The position numbers were made by a program, and so were the translations under genes. Positions 1-8,194 of a DNA stretch of 64,000 nucleotides are shown here, piece by piece. The stretch covers positions 1-64,000 of the forward strand of contig JADKJV010000001.1 in assembly GCA_016720825.1 (NCBI GenBank), written 5' to 3'. The number at the start of each line of letters is the position of its first letter. Position 1 is the first letter of the stretch. The stretch comes from Chitinophagaceae bacterium. GTDB taxonomy: Bacteria > Bacteroidota > Bacteroidia > Chitinophagales > Chitinophagaceae. The notes below the pieces were generated by a model. That model saw only the letters and a program-made list of their open reading frames with translations. It was not told where the DNA came from and ran no database searches.

Positions 1-659
1 AAGTTGATCCCAATTGTTTCGAAATATCAATAATTGGGATTAATTTAATATCTCCCTTTTGTAAATACAGCAATATATCTTGATCAACTAATTTCCGTGA
101 TAATTGAGTTTCAATATCATTTCTTTTTGTATTCTGGGGGAAAATATGTGCCTCTCCCTTTTTTAACTAATAAATCGAACCATTCCGAAACTTGAATAGA
201 ATGAAGCATTGACTGATCCAATTTTGAAATTTTTTAAGAATTGTATTTTTAAATTGAAAAAAGTTCTGCACTAGTTTTTAGAGATCAAAGCCATTAGCTT
301 CCTTTAAAATATCATCCTTGAACTTGACGTTTCGGAAATACCAGCCTGCATACAAAATTTCCTGAATAGAATTTGGCTTTTCAACAAATGATACTTCCCT
401 ATCTATTATATACCCAGAATAGGCAATCCTTCTTGTAGCTTGGCTGACAGTTCCAGTATTTTCTGATGACTAATATCATTAACAAACTGTTCAATATTAT
501 TAAACAAATCATTCAACTCCTCTTCTCTAAAGTCAGCTTACCCTCTTGAAAAAGGAATTTATATAGAAAGTATTCCTTAAAATAAATAAGAAGATTAAGC
601 AATTTACTTCCATGCTTAAATCTCTGCTTATTGTTTTTATCTAAAACTTCAATACTCCT
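1..659 (-). pseudogene. broken downstream continuation of the HExxH protein gene
   Basis: Minus-strand translation gives a chain of open segments in changing frames. After the TGA near 660 the same frame stays open to about 535, then a segment with NDLFNNIEQFVNDISHQ, then one with FVEKPNSIQEILYAGWYF (to about 285), then SMLHSIQVSEWFDLLVKKG and finally LSRKLVDQDILLYLQKG, running off the left edge. Each segment looks like ordinary protein, and the breaks are indels beside A or T runs, so this is probably the C-terminal half of one long protein begun at 1654 rather than noise. I recognise no domain in it. It could instead be one or more separate small genes. The region is AT-rich compared with the rest of the window. 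Confidence 0.4.
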
Positions 660-1133
660 TCATTCGCTATTAATACCTTCAATATCAGAAACCTGAAATA
701 ATCCTTTAAATCTATGGTTTAGAAATTTTTCAATAAGCTTCAATCTGAAAAGATAGGGCGGATGTGTAGTATTGGGGTTAAAGCTCAAAGAATGCAAAAA
801 AGAACTGTGTTGTGAATAATAATATGCAGGCCCCATTAAAGCACAAGCAAATAAATCACACCAGCATTCCGTTAACCAATGTTTCAACTGTTCAGGGTTC
901 TTAAAAATATTCCCAATTTCAAACTCAATTTGATTATTCATCAAGTAGTGGACAAAATCACTTGCAATGTCATTGTCTTTAAACCATTGCTGCTTCATTA
1001 AACTATGAGAAACTTCATGCAATAGAATAGGCCAATGAAATGGATTATTTGATTCTAGTCTTGATATATTAATGTGAACCGAATTTGAATCCTCATAATC
1101 TGGAGAAGCATTATTAGAGCTTTGATCTCCCAA
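660..1133 (-). CDS. HExxH zinc metallopeptidase-like segment (frameshifted gene)
   Basis: A 157-residue segment opening at a TTG codon. It carries HEVSH (about residue 40), the HExxH signature of zincin metallopeptidases, and about 50 residues later TECWCDLFACALMGPAY, which fits the downstream glutamate/aspartate helix of gluzincins (M48/ImmA-like layout). No membrane segment is seen. The frame stays open upstream of the TTG for at least seven codons (FFKDQLKEI), reaching the T-run where the upstream frame 1142-1654 ends, so the two are almost certainly one protein split by a -1 shift at T-TTT-TTA. Function is unknown; a protease or peptide-processing role is inferred from the motif only. Confidence 0.55.
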   Translation of the reverse strand: MGDQSSNNASPDYEDSNSVHINISRLESNNPFHWPILLHEVSHSLMKQQWFKDNDIASDFVHYLMNNQIEFEIGNIFKNPEQLKHWLTECWCDLFACALMGPAYYYSQHSSFLHSLSFNPNTTHPPYLFRLKLIEKFLNHRFKGLFQVSDIEGINSE

Positions 1134-1141
1134 GATTTCTT

Positions 1142-1654
1142 TCAGTTGATCTTTAAAAAAATCAACTCCTCTAATTTATAATTCTTTAAAGGATCAACAG
1201 CAAATATCTCATCGCCAACACCTTCCTTTATAAATACAGAAATTGGCTTTACACTTCCTGGATCATTCTTATAATATAATGCCATTTGCTTTTGAATAAC
1301 CCGAATGAATCGGCGCAATTCAATTGGTTCATTTGGTCTTGGAAGATGTACCAACCATTTACTCTGAAGATTGTTAATTTCAATATGTAAAAGTTCAATA
1401 TTATGAAACACTTCAAATAACTCACTTTCGCGAAGTGTATTTACGAGTTTCTTTTGGCAATGAAGAAACATAATATACAAATCTTCAAGGCATTGCTCAT
1501 AACTACGAATAAATGGCTTTTTATCAACAATGATTGACTCCTCGTTTGTATAGAATTGCTTATCGATATCTTCAAGATGAAGAAGAAATCGACATATTCT
1601 TTCATATCCTTCAAAGATTAGCCTTTGAATTATTATTTCATTAGGACTATTCAT
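1142..1654 (-). CDS. hypothetical protein, N-terminal part of the HExxH protein
   Basis: 170 residues from ATG at 1654, mostly helical and charged, with no family I recognise. Its ATG overlaps the stop of a 40-residue ORF just upstream (1647-1769), which suggests translational coupling. The frame ends with ELIFLKIN shortly after a run of seven T (minus strand), where the -1 frame continues as DFFKDQLKEI into the HExxH segment. The T-TTT-TTA heptamer is the consensus for -1 ribosomal slippage, but single-base losses in homopolymers are common in this window, so an artefact is more likely. AT-rich like its neighbours. Confidence 0.5.
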   Translation of the reverse strand: MNSPNEIIIQRLIFEGYERICRFLLHLEDIDKQFYTNEESIIVDKKPFIRSYEQCLEDLYIMFLHCQKKLVNTLRESELFEVFHNIELLHIEINNLQSKWLVHLPRPNEPIELRRFIRVIQKQMALYYKNDPGSVKPISVFIKEGVGDEIFAVDPLKNYKLEELIFLKIN

Positions 1655-1769
1655 AGTTTAGCTTCTTGAAACTAGATCCGTCATCTTTAAGCAATTGAAT
1701 TTCAATTTTTATTGAATGTTCCTTAATCTTCGGTGTGATAATTTTTTTATACTCGTCTGCATTTGACAT
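1647..1769 (-). CDS. small hypothetical protein (40 aa)
   Basis: ATG at 1769 to TAG at 1647, overlapping the next start codon. The frame is open for about 14 codons upstream and reads KYLTSPEISR before the ATG, so translation may begin at a TTG in that stretch. A similar YLTSPK peptide ends another fragment at 3055-3150, just before the STAS-like gene, so this short sequence recurs in front of genes of this cassette. No function is recognisable. Confidence 0.35.
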   Translation of the reverse strand: MSNADEYKKIITPKIKEHSIKIEIQLLKDDGSSFKKLNYE

Positions 1770-1840
1770 TCTGCTTATTTCCGGAGAAGTCAAATATTTT
1801 GAACCGCTTACCTAACAAACTAAGAATCAAACTTTCGTTA

Positions 1841-2073
1841 TTAACGGTCCAGATCACTTTGTATAATTAATATCTTTGAGCCGTCGGATTTGGCTAATTC
1901 CGCGAGTATTTTATCGATTAGTCCACTTGTTGCCGGGTAATCAATCAAACAATTTGTGAAATCTATTGTGACTGAATTCTCACTAATTATAGGTAGTTTT
2001 TCAAAACTTCATCGATATTTCTTTGTTTCCCAGCATCGAATATTTTATAGTCTTTATATAATGAAATTTGCAT
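1841..2073 (-). CDS. small STAS-like (DUF4325-type) protein, frameshifted
   Basis: ATG at 2073 follows the stop of the ATPase gene by 5 bp. The first 28 codons read MQISLYKDYKIFDAGKQRN and end at TAA; restoring one A in the AAAAA run near 1990 joins them to a second segment with SVTIDFTNCLIDYPATSG and SKILIIQSDLDR before TAA at 1841. The total is about 77 residues. The strand-helix pattern, with a hydrophobic VTIDF strand and a later KILII strand, resembles STAS-like DUF4325 domains that pair with histidine-kinase-type ATPases. The family call is by pattern only. Confidence 0.4.
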
Positions 2074-2078
2074 ACCCT

Positions 2079-2606
2079 TTACTTTAATATTTTTTGAACT
2101 AGTTCCCCATAATAATAAAACCCTACACTAAACCCCACATTATAAAATACCTTTCTGAGCTCGACGTGTGAAATATTTTTTGCATTAGACAATAACCCAC
2201 GACTTTTTGCATCAAATACTGATAACTTCATATTTATTTGTTTTGACAAGTCAAAAATTGTTGACATCCCAATTCCTCTATTAACCATTGAATAAGGCTT
2301 GGAAGTGAATCCCATACTTAATGCGTAATTATATGAATCAGTAACAGCTAAATGTTTATCTTTTAATTTATAGCTTTCATCATCTTTCAAAACTGACCGC
2401 ACATTCTGATTTATTCCGACGCCTAAATCACCAAGTGAAAACTTAACTACTAGGTTTTCATCCTTAATATTAATATCTAACCCAAAAAAAGCATTTTGTT
2501 CTGTATGGTCAGCACTATTTTTTGCTATTTCATGTAGAATTTGAATAAACTTAATATTAACCTTTAATTTATATAGTGGGTAAAATTCCTTTAATAAATC
2601 AACCAA
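2079..2606 (-). CDS. GHKL/HATPase-type ATP-binding protein (partial frame)
   Basis: 175 residues with the Bergerat ATP-binding fold landmarks in order: N box HEIAKNSADHT, G1 box DLGVGI and G2 box NRGIGMSTI, followed by the closing strand region. It lacks a DHp domain, so it is not a histidine kinase; the layout fits anti-sigma-like or stand-alone HATPase proteins. The listed start is TTG directly after an in-frame TAA; the preceding codons in another frame (NFRDRREAVEDFKIT) look like its true N-terminal part and lead back to the stop codon of the STAS-like frame at 2666. The pair may be one STAS-HATPase fusion broken by a TAG and an indel, or two adjacent genes. Confidence 0.6.
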   Translation of the reverse strand: MVDLLKEFYPLYKLKVNIKFIQILHEIAKNSADHTEQNAFFGLDINIKDENLVVKFSLGDLGVGINQNVRSVLKDDESYKLKDKHLAVTDSYNYALSMGFTSKPYSMVNRGIGMSTIFDLSKQINMKLSVFDAKSRGLLSNAKNISHVELRKVFYNVGFSVGFYYYGELVQKILK

Positions 2607-2665
2607 GTAATCTTAAAGTCTTCTACTGCTTCTCGACGATCCCGAAAATTAGAAAATTGATTTCC

Positions 2666-3031
2666 CTAACAGGGTAGGCAATTACCTGGAGAATTTGAGG
2701 AGTTTTCATTCTTAAAATCCCCGCCTATTTTATTTTCTAGATAGACTGATTGAAGAAATAGTTTGTTATTTGGAATATTTCTCTTCAGCATATCAATAAA
2801 CCCTAAATTCACCAGCCCTCTATTCACCTCATCATTATTTGATAATTTAATATCCCAATCTCGATTTTCAATAGTCGAAAAGCTTTTTATTAACTTAATG
2901 AGGATAATATTCAAGCTTGAAGATTCAATTTCCAAAACGTTTGAAAAATCTATATCAATGGGATTATTTTTACCCTCATCAATCCTATCAAAGGTATAAT
3001 TGCCGGCAAATATCCTGTTAGTTCTGGCCAT
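2666..3031 (-). CDS. STAS-like domain protein upstream of the HATPase gene
   Basis: 121 residues from ATG at 3031. The central part (IDIDFSNVLEIESSSLN, then a helix, then DWDIKLSNNDEVNRGLVNLGF) has the strand-helix-strand order of STAS/anti-sigma-antagonist domains. After a TAG at 2666 the same frame stays open for about 20 more codons (FSNFRDRREAVEDFKIT) and runs toward the HATPase domain, so this may be the N-terminal domain of a single protein. In known systems STAS proteins and GHKL ATPases are partner-switching regulators; that role here is inference. Confidence 0.5.
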   Translation of the reverse strand: MARTNRIFAGNYTFDRIDEGKNNPIDIDFSNVLEIESSSLNIILIKLIKSFSTIENRDWDIKLSNNDEVNRGLVNLGFIDMLKRNIPNNKLFLQSVYLENKIGGDFKNENSSNSPGNCLPC

Positions 3032-3054
3032 ATTTTTATCTGAATTCTTCGCAT

Positions 3055-3150
3055 TTATTTAAAACAACTTTTATACATGTCTACTAATTCCTCTTCAGCA
3101 GTAATTTTATTTTTAATTAATTTCGGAGATGTTAAATAAGAGGCTAAATA
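3055..3150 (-). pseudogene. short fragment ending before the STAS-like gene
   Basis: An open stretch of about 31 codons without a standard start reads SYLTSPKLIKNKITAEEEL and stops at 3055, 24 bp before the next ATG. It shares the YLTSP core with the peptide before 1769. It may be the 3' end of a lost gene or a broken small gene. Confidence 0.25.
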
Positions 3151-3661
3151 TTAATATTCCCAATTGTATAACAAGTGTTTTGAACAAATAAAAAAGCGCC
3201 AAACACCACAACCCGACTAATAAGTATCAATTTTTTGAACTTCTTTATAGTATAAAATATTACATAGACAATAGTAATTCCGAAATTCTGATTTTTATAC
3301 CCCTCATTCTCTCTTCAACTCATCATCACTCGATTTGTAAACTAATATGAATATTAAAGCTTTTGATAAAACCTTCTGGAATTGATTCTCCTTTTCAAAA
3401 TAAGAAAGGTGGTTCTGAAAATTCTTTTTGAATGTAGGAAAAGTTCTATTACTAAACTCTTAGGACCATCAGGTAGAAATGATCAAAAAGGGTGTTCTTC
3501 AATCTAATATTTTACACTAAAAATTTTGTTCCTATATAAGACTTTCTATCTTACAAAGTAAGAAATATTTTAATAGGAATAAGCAAAAACAGAAAGAAAT
3601 CTCTTTGTTTATTTATTGAAAATGAAACGATTAGAGTCAGATTAAATAAAAAGCAATAACA
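3151..3661. other. AT-rich stretch without recognisable genes
   Basis: About 510 bp between the accessory cassette and mnmE. All frames are interrupted, and no tRNA, terminator with a good stem, or direct attachment repeat was seen by eye. It has the same AT-rich character as 1-3150 and probably belongs to the acquired region. Confidence 0.4.
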
Positions 3662-5039
3662 CTACTTTCCAATACAAAACTTCGAAAACACATAATCCAG
3701 CATATCCTCCGAACTCACCTCCCCCGTTATCTCACCCAAAAAATGCAGCGCTCTCCGGATATCAGGGGCAAGGAGGTCACCAGGGAGTTTATCGTTTAAT
3801 CCTTTTTGTATCGCCTGCAGACTGGCTGATACTTCCACCAGCGCATGGTAATGGCGGGCGTTGGTTACAATGGTGTTTTCGGCATTCAGGGATCCGTTGA
3901 TCACGGTGTCCACCATGCGTTTCTTAAGGGTTTCAATATGCTGGTGCTGTTTGGCGGAGATAAATAATACGTGATCGAGTGTGCCAAAACGGGTGTGTGC
4001 GGCTTCCTCACCTTCGCGGTCAATTTTATTTACGACAATGAGAAACTGCAGGCCGGCTTGTTCCATTTCTTTTTTGCGGGTGAGGACGGATTGTAAATCT
4101 TCGTCCGCATCCACCAGCAAAATCACCAGGCCGGCTTCCTGCATTTTATCCAGGCTGCGGGCAATACCGGCCAGTTCAATCTGGTCGCTGGTATGCTCGC
4201 GGATACCAGCCGTATCAATAAGCCGGAATAATATGCCATCAATATTAATCAGTTCTTCAATCGTATCACGGGTGGTGCCGGGGATTTCGCTTACAATCGC
4301 ACGGTTTTCATTCAGCAGTGTATTCAGTAAAGTGGATTTACCGGCATTGGGCCTGCCCACAATCGCCACACTCACGCCATTGCGGATTACATTCCCGAGC
4401 TTGAATGAATCGGTGAGTGATTTGGTAACGGTTGTCATTTCATCCAGCAAATCGGCAAACTGCTTGCGGTCGGCAAACTCCACATCCTCCTGGGAAAAAT
4501 CGAGCTCCAGTTCTATCAGCGCCCCGAATTTAATCAGCTGCTCACGCAGTTCTTTCAGCTTCGTGGAAAACCCGCCGCGCATTGTATGCAAAGCTGTATT
4601 CCGCGATGCTTCGGTATTACTGGCAATCAGGTCGGCCACCGACTCGGCCTGCGCCAAATCCAGCTTACCATTTAAAAACGCCCGCTGCGTAAACTCACCC
4701 GGCTTGGCCAGCCTGCAGCCCTGGCGGATACAGGCATCCAGCACCTGCTGCTGCACAAACGGTGAACCATGGCAACTGATTTCAATAACGTCTTCACCGG
4801 TATATGAATGCGGGGATTTGAACAGGGATAAAACCACTTCATCCAGCACCTTGCCGTCTTCTTTCAGCAAACCAACATGAATAGTGTTGGGGGCTTGTTT
4901 CAGTAAATCTTTGGCGGGGAAAAGGTTGTTTACTATCTGGTAAGTGGCGGGACCGCTTAAACGGATAACGCCTATGGCGCCTACACCGGGGGCGTAGCCA
5001 GGCAATGATAGTATCGTCCCAACCAGAGAGGGTGTTCAT
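3662..5039 (-). CDS. mnmE: tRNA uridine-5-carboxymethylaminomethyl GTPase MnmE (frameshifted near the start)
   Basis: MnmE, with MnmG, installs the cmnm5 group on wobble uridine of tRNAs. The N-terminal folate-binding domain begins MNTLSGWDDTIIA and continues in another frame as PGVGAIGVIRLSG. The G domain has GRPNAGKST, DTAGI and VNKID, and the protein ends with the catalytic-cysteine motif FCIGK. The expected junction TIIALATPPGVGA needs two extra bases (GCC to GCCC and CCCCC to CCCCCC near 4985-5005), so I give the gene from ATG 5039 to 3662 and treat the break as an error. An alternative start inside the frame at 5005 would remove conserved residues. It borders the AT-rich accessory patch at its 3' end. 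Confidence 0.93.
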
Positions 5040-5042
5040 GCG

Positions 5043-5150
5043 GCAAAAATAAGGGGTTTAACCACAAGGCGCACAAAGGAATACAACAAAGTCACAAGGG
5101 CAAACCTTTGTGAACTTAGTGCCTTTGTGCGGTAGTGAAATACTATTTCC
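5043..5150. repeat. CACAAAG/CTTTGTG nonad word array
   Basis: Words of about 9 nt such as CACAAGGCG, CACAAAGG, CAACAAAGT and CACAAGGG run on one strand, followed by the complementary words CTTTGTG and CCTTTGTG, so the array can fold back on itself. Relatives lie at 5765-5866, 13505-13570, 34355-34382, 35095-35420 and 41107-41205. Confidence 0.7.
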
Positions 5151-5691
5151 CCTCAGATATTCTCGCAACTTCTCCTCCACCGGCATTATTACCATACCGC
5201 TTCCCCTGATTAATTGTCATTATCCAACATCCACCCATTTTATGCCCTTCTTTCCTTTGCCCACTTTTCCCGCCGGCAATCCCGCACTTTTGGGTCGCCT
5301 GCAGCCCTGGCGCCAGCATTGGTGACGACCGGTCGGTTACCTCTTTTTTCTTTTGGATAATCACATCCCTGATGCCAGCAATGTTTGTAGCCTTGAAATT
5401 GGACGCGCTGGCATCCAGCTCGCCTTCATAATAAAATACATGATTGCCATCACCGGGAATAATCGTTAGCACACCGGTTTTTGCCACGGGCATCTGCAGC
5501 GGCACATCAGCCGGCATATTCAGGTCCATGGCTTTGGGGGTAGTGACCGTAGCCGTAAATATAAAAAAGGTAATGAGCAGGAAACCCAAATCCACCATGG
5601 GGGTCATATCAACTTTGGTAGAGAGGCGGGCAGCTTTGTGAACGCCGGGTAATCTGCGGGTGGTGGATGGGGAGGAATCTATACTGGCCAT
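5143..5691 (-). CDS. ExbD/TolR family protein, degenerate C-terminus
   Basis: An inner-membrane proton-channel partner of ExbB. The N-terminal half matches the ExbD at 6812 almost word for word: RLSTKVDMTPMVDLGFLLIT with the essential Asp in the single membrane helix, then TTPKAMDLNMP. The periplasmic part is shorter and odd from about residue 125 on (KCGIAGGKSGQRKEGHKMGG), though MTINQ-KRY still matches the other copy; another frame nearby reads VEEKLREYL. One or more indels probably damage this end. It lies downstream of tonB, after a terminator, and may be transcribed separately. Confidence 0.8.
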   Translation of the reverse strand: MASIDSSPSTTRRLPGVHKAARLSTKVDMTPMVDLGFLLITFFIFTATVTTPKAMDLNMPADVPLQMPVAKTGVLTIIPGDGNHVFYYEGELDASASNFKATNIAGIRDVIIQKKKEVTDRSSPMLAPGLQATQKCGIAGGKSGQRKEGHKMGGCWIMTINQGKRYGNNAGGGEVARISEGK

Positions 5692-5764
5692 ATCTGTTGT
5701 TTTTGGTTAGTAATAGGATGATAAGGCGTTTGGATTCATACTTTTTAACCACCCCCCTTCCTTC

Positions 5765-5866
5765 CTTCGGCGGGCACAGAAAGTGCACAAAGGAATACCA
5801 CTAAGGCCACTAAGATCAATTTCTTTGTGGCCTTAGTTTAATCTTAGTGTGCTTTGTGGTAAAACA
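5765..5866. repeat. CACTAAGG/CTTTGTG nonad word array, inverted
   Basis: The left half has CACAAAGGAATA, CACTAAGGC and CACTAAGAT; the right half has CTTTGTGG, CCTTAGT and CTTAGTGTG, ending CTTTGTGGTAAAA. The two halves are complementary and could form a long imperfect hairpin between the tonB and exbD genes. Confidence 0.7.
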
Positions 5867-5867
5867 A

Positions 5868-5903
5868 AAAAAATCCCCTCGCTTTACGCGAAGGGATTTT
5901 TTA
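5868..5903 (-). terminator. intrinsic terminator after tonB
   Basis: An A-run, stem ATCCCCTCG / CGAAGGGAT (one G-U) around CTTTACG, then a T-run. The runs on both sides make it usable in either direction; it sits just past the tonB stop at 5921. Confidence 0.85.
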
Positions 5904-5920
5904 TAAAATTAAGGCTGAGA

Positions 5921-6748
5921 TTATTCACCCGTCACCTGGAAGGTAATCGGCTGTTTACGGTAGGCTTTCACCTGACGGCCGTTCTGAACGGCAGGCTCCC
6001 ATTTGGGACCTTTTTTAATAACCTTGATCGCTTCGTCTTCCATGCCATAACCATTGCTGGTCATTGCGCGAACGTCACTGATATTACCTTCTTTGTCCAC
6101 CACGAACTGTACCGTACAGGTATAAGTTCCTTCGGGTGCGCCGTTATCAACCGGCACGTTGGCATTCAGGTTACGCTCCAGGTACTGGCGCCATTTGGCA
6201 TCACCACCGGGGAATTTAGCTTCAATTTCAACCTTGTCAAATATCTTGTTATCGTCTTCTTCTTTTTTATCTTCCACAACACCTTTACCATCGTCAACCA
6301 CAACGGGTGTAGTGATACCTTCATCTTTCACACCTTCCTGGCTTACATCAGCGATCTTGGTCTCAGCCAGTTTTTCCTGCGGGGGAGGTGGTTCTTCCAC
6401 TTTCTCATCCTCCACAATCTTGGGGGGTGTGAATTTGGTCATCTCCACTTTAGGAGGCTCCGGCGGCTTCGGGGGCGGCGGGGGCGGGGGTTCCAGTTTC
6501 TTTTCCTCCTGCTTCAGCTCCGACAAATTCACCTCTTTGATCTCCACCTTGCTATTGTTGCTCTTGCTGATTTCAGCGGCAAGAAAAGACCCCAGTAAGG
6601 CCAGCAGGGCAATAGATGCTGTTATGAGCAGCGCTATCACCAAACGGCGGTTATAGGTTTTGCGGAGGTCGTAAGCACCGTAATCCTTATTCCTGTCCTC
6701 AAAGATGAGGTCCAGGATATCGGAAGAAAGTATCTTATTTGCTTCCAT
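5921..6748 (-). CDS. tonB: TonB family energy transducer
   Basis: A 275-residue TonB, the periplasm-spanning link that passes inner-membrane proton motive force to outer-membrane receptors. The cytoplasmic start (SDILDLIFEDRNKDYGAYDL) is typical of Bacteroidota TonB, followed by one membrane helix (about residues 37-57), a proline-rich spacer (PPPPPPPKPPEPPK and EEPPPPQEK) and a C-terminal TonB domain with the expected FPGGDAKWRQYLERNL and GPKWEPAVQNGR. It lies in the exbB-exbD-exbD-tonB order and is followed by a clear terminator. Confidence 0.95.
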   Translation of the reverse strand: MEANKILSSDILDLIFEDRNKDYGAYDLRKTYNRRLVIALLITASIALLALLGSFLAAEISKSNNSKVEIKEVNLSELKQEEKKLEPPPPPPPKPPEPPKVEMTKFTPPKIVEDEKVEEPPPPQEKLAETKIADVSQEGVKDEGITTPVVVDDGKGVVEDKKEEDDNKIFDKVEIEAKFPGGDAKWRQYLERNLNANVPVDNGAPEGTYTCTVQFVVDKEGNISDVRAMTSNGYGMEDEAIKVIKKGPKWEPAVQNGRQVKAYRKQPITFQVTGE

Positions 6749-6811
6749 AATGTTGTTTCTGTTTTTATTGAGATGCAGGTCCGGGATTATTCCATAAACC
6801 CGGCAGGTTAA

Positions 6812-7435
6812 TTATTGACCTCCTGCCTTCTCTGTCGCTTTAATTAATTGGGTTTCAACATCCGAAATCTTTACAAGCGCATAACGGTTAACCTGGTTAA
6901 TAGTCATCTCATCCAGGATATCCACCGCATTCTTATATGTACACTCCGGATCGGGTTTGATTACAACAAACATGTCCTGCGACTTGCAATCCCTCAGTTT
7001 TTTCTCATCCTTGCCTGCTTCAGATTCGCATTTTGCAGAGGCAGGGGCTGAAGGGTTATAAGCGGCAACCACATCTTTCTTCTTTTTAATGATCACATCA
7101 CGGATGCCTTTGAAAGTAGTGGTCTGGAAATTAGACGCATCTTCTTTCAGCTGGCCTTCGTAATAGTAAACTTTATCATTCTTACCCAGCATGACCGTCA
7201 GGGCACCGGATTGCTTGGTGAGCATTTCCTCATCCTTTTTCTCCGGGTCTTTCGGCATATTCAGGTCCATCGCCTTAGGCGTTGTTACCGTAGCGGTGAA
7301 GATGAAGAAAGTAATCAGAAGAAAGCCCAGATCCACCATGGGTGTCATATCCACCCGGGTAGACAGCTTCTTGGCTTTTTTCACCCCTGGCCCTTTCTTA
7401 TGTCCGCCGCCGTCGCCGGTATCAAGACTTGCCAT
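6812..7435 (-). CDS. exbD: biopolymer transport protein ExbD
   Basis: 207 residues. A short Gly/Lys-rich cytoplasmic end precedes one membrane helix with the proton-carrying Asp in VDMTPMVDLGFLL. The periplasmic domain contains DILDEMTINQVNRYALVKIS, the usual receptor/TonB-contacting fold, plus a cysteine pair (KCESE, RDCKSQ). It works with ExbB and TonB to power outer-membrane transport. It sits between the other exbD (7464) and tonB (6748) with short gaps, so they are probably one transcript. Confidence 0.93.
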   Translation of the reverse strand: MASLDTGDGGGHKKGPGVKKAKKLSTRVDMTPMVDLGFLLITFFIFTATVTTPKAMDLNMPKDPEKKDEEMLTKQSGALTVMLGKNDKVYYYEGQLKEDASNFQTTTFKGIRDVIIKKKKDVVAAYNPSAPASAKCESEAGKDEKKLRDCKSQDMFVVIKPDPECTYKNAVDILDEMTINQVNRYALVKISDVETQLIKATEKAGGQ

Positions 7436-7463
7436 ATAATAATTTTTTAAATGAGTTAATCAG

Positions 7464-8126
7464 TTATTGTACTTTATCACCGCGTTGCTGCGAATTATAC
7501 ATTTCAGTACCAGCTGGTGCCTGCTCCTGCGATGTAACGAGGAAGTATTTATATTCTTCGTTTTTACGCAATGCATTTACCACGCCCTCAAATGTGGGGA
7601 ACTTGGATTTCTCATCACCCTTGATCATGAATTTCAGTTTACCTCCGGCAAAAGCAGTACGGGCTGCTCCTACCCACCATTCCAGCTCATTATTGAGCGT
7701 GTCAGTTACAGGAATACCAGGCTGAATCACTTTGGCGCGTTGTGCGTCACTCAGGCTGAGCAATGTCCCTAACTGGCTGAGGGGAGCACCTACCATCGGT
7801 ACTTTGGCAAAATTGTCCATTTGTGCCGCTGTCAGATTCAGCCCCCTGGCTGTATTGATGTTTGAAATAATTGATTTGATCTTGTCAGTGCCGTTTTCAA
7901 CGGGGATGTTGAGAAATACCCTGTTCTGGTCATCAATCACGATATAGATCGCTTCCTTAACGGGCAGATCCTTGGATGACACCGAATGAGGCGGAGTCGT
8001 CCGGATCGGCTCAGGAGCCTTAATCTTTGTCGCCATGATAAAGAAAGAGAGGATCAGGAAGGCAATATCCACAAAGGGAGTCATGTCCGTATCCGTACTC
8101 TTCTTCGCTATTTTAACACTTGGCAT
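7464..8126 (-). CDS. exbD: biopolymer transport protein ExbD (second type)
   Basis: 220 residues, a diverged ExbD: KSTDTDMTPFVDIAFLILSFF holds the membrane helix with its Asp. The periplasmic part is longer and has an inserted WWVGAARTAF segment; a late FPTFEGVVNALRKNEEYKY matches the ExbD C-terminal fold. Paired unequal ExbD proteins after one ExbB are usual in Bacteroidota, suggesting a hetero-oligomeric channel (inference). It follows exbB by about 70 bp. Confidence 0.92.
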   Translation of the reverse strand: MPSVKIAKKSTDTDMTPFVDIAFLILSFFIMATKIKAPEPIRTTPPHSVSSKDLPVKEAIYIVIDDQNRVFLNIPVENGTDKIKSIISNINTARGLNLTAAQMDNFAKVPMVGAPLSQLGTLLSLSDAQRAKVIQPGIPVTDTLNNELEWWVGAARTAFAGGKLKFMIKGDEKSKFPTFEGVVNALRKNEEYKYFLVTSQEQAPAGTEMYNSQQRGDKVQ

Positions 8127-8194
8127 GTAATTCTCTTTTAATAGTTAGATGAATAAGGTCGTTATTTCCATAATAACCGACCGGCTTTAACAGC

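Noticed and set aside
5849..6598. Long plus-strand frames over tonB (249 and 165 codons)
   Set aside because: They are antisense shadows of the proline- and lysine-rich TonB coding sequence; no start region, family or composition supports them.
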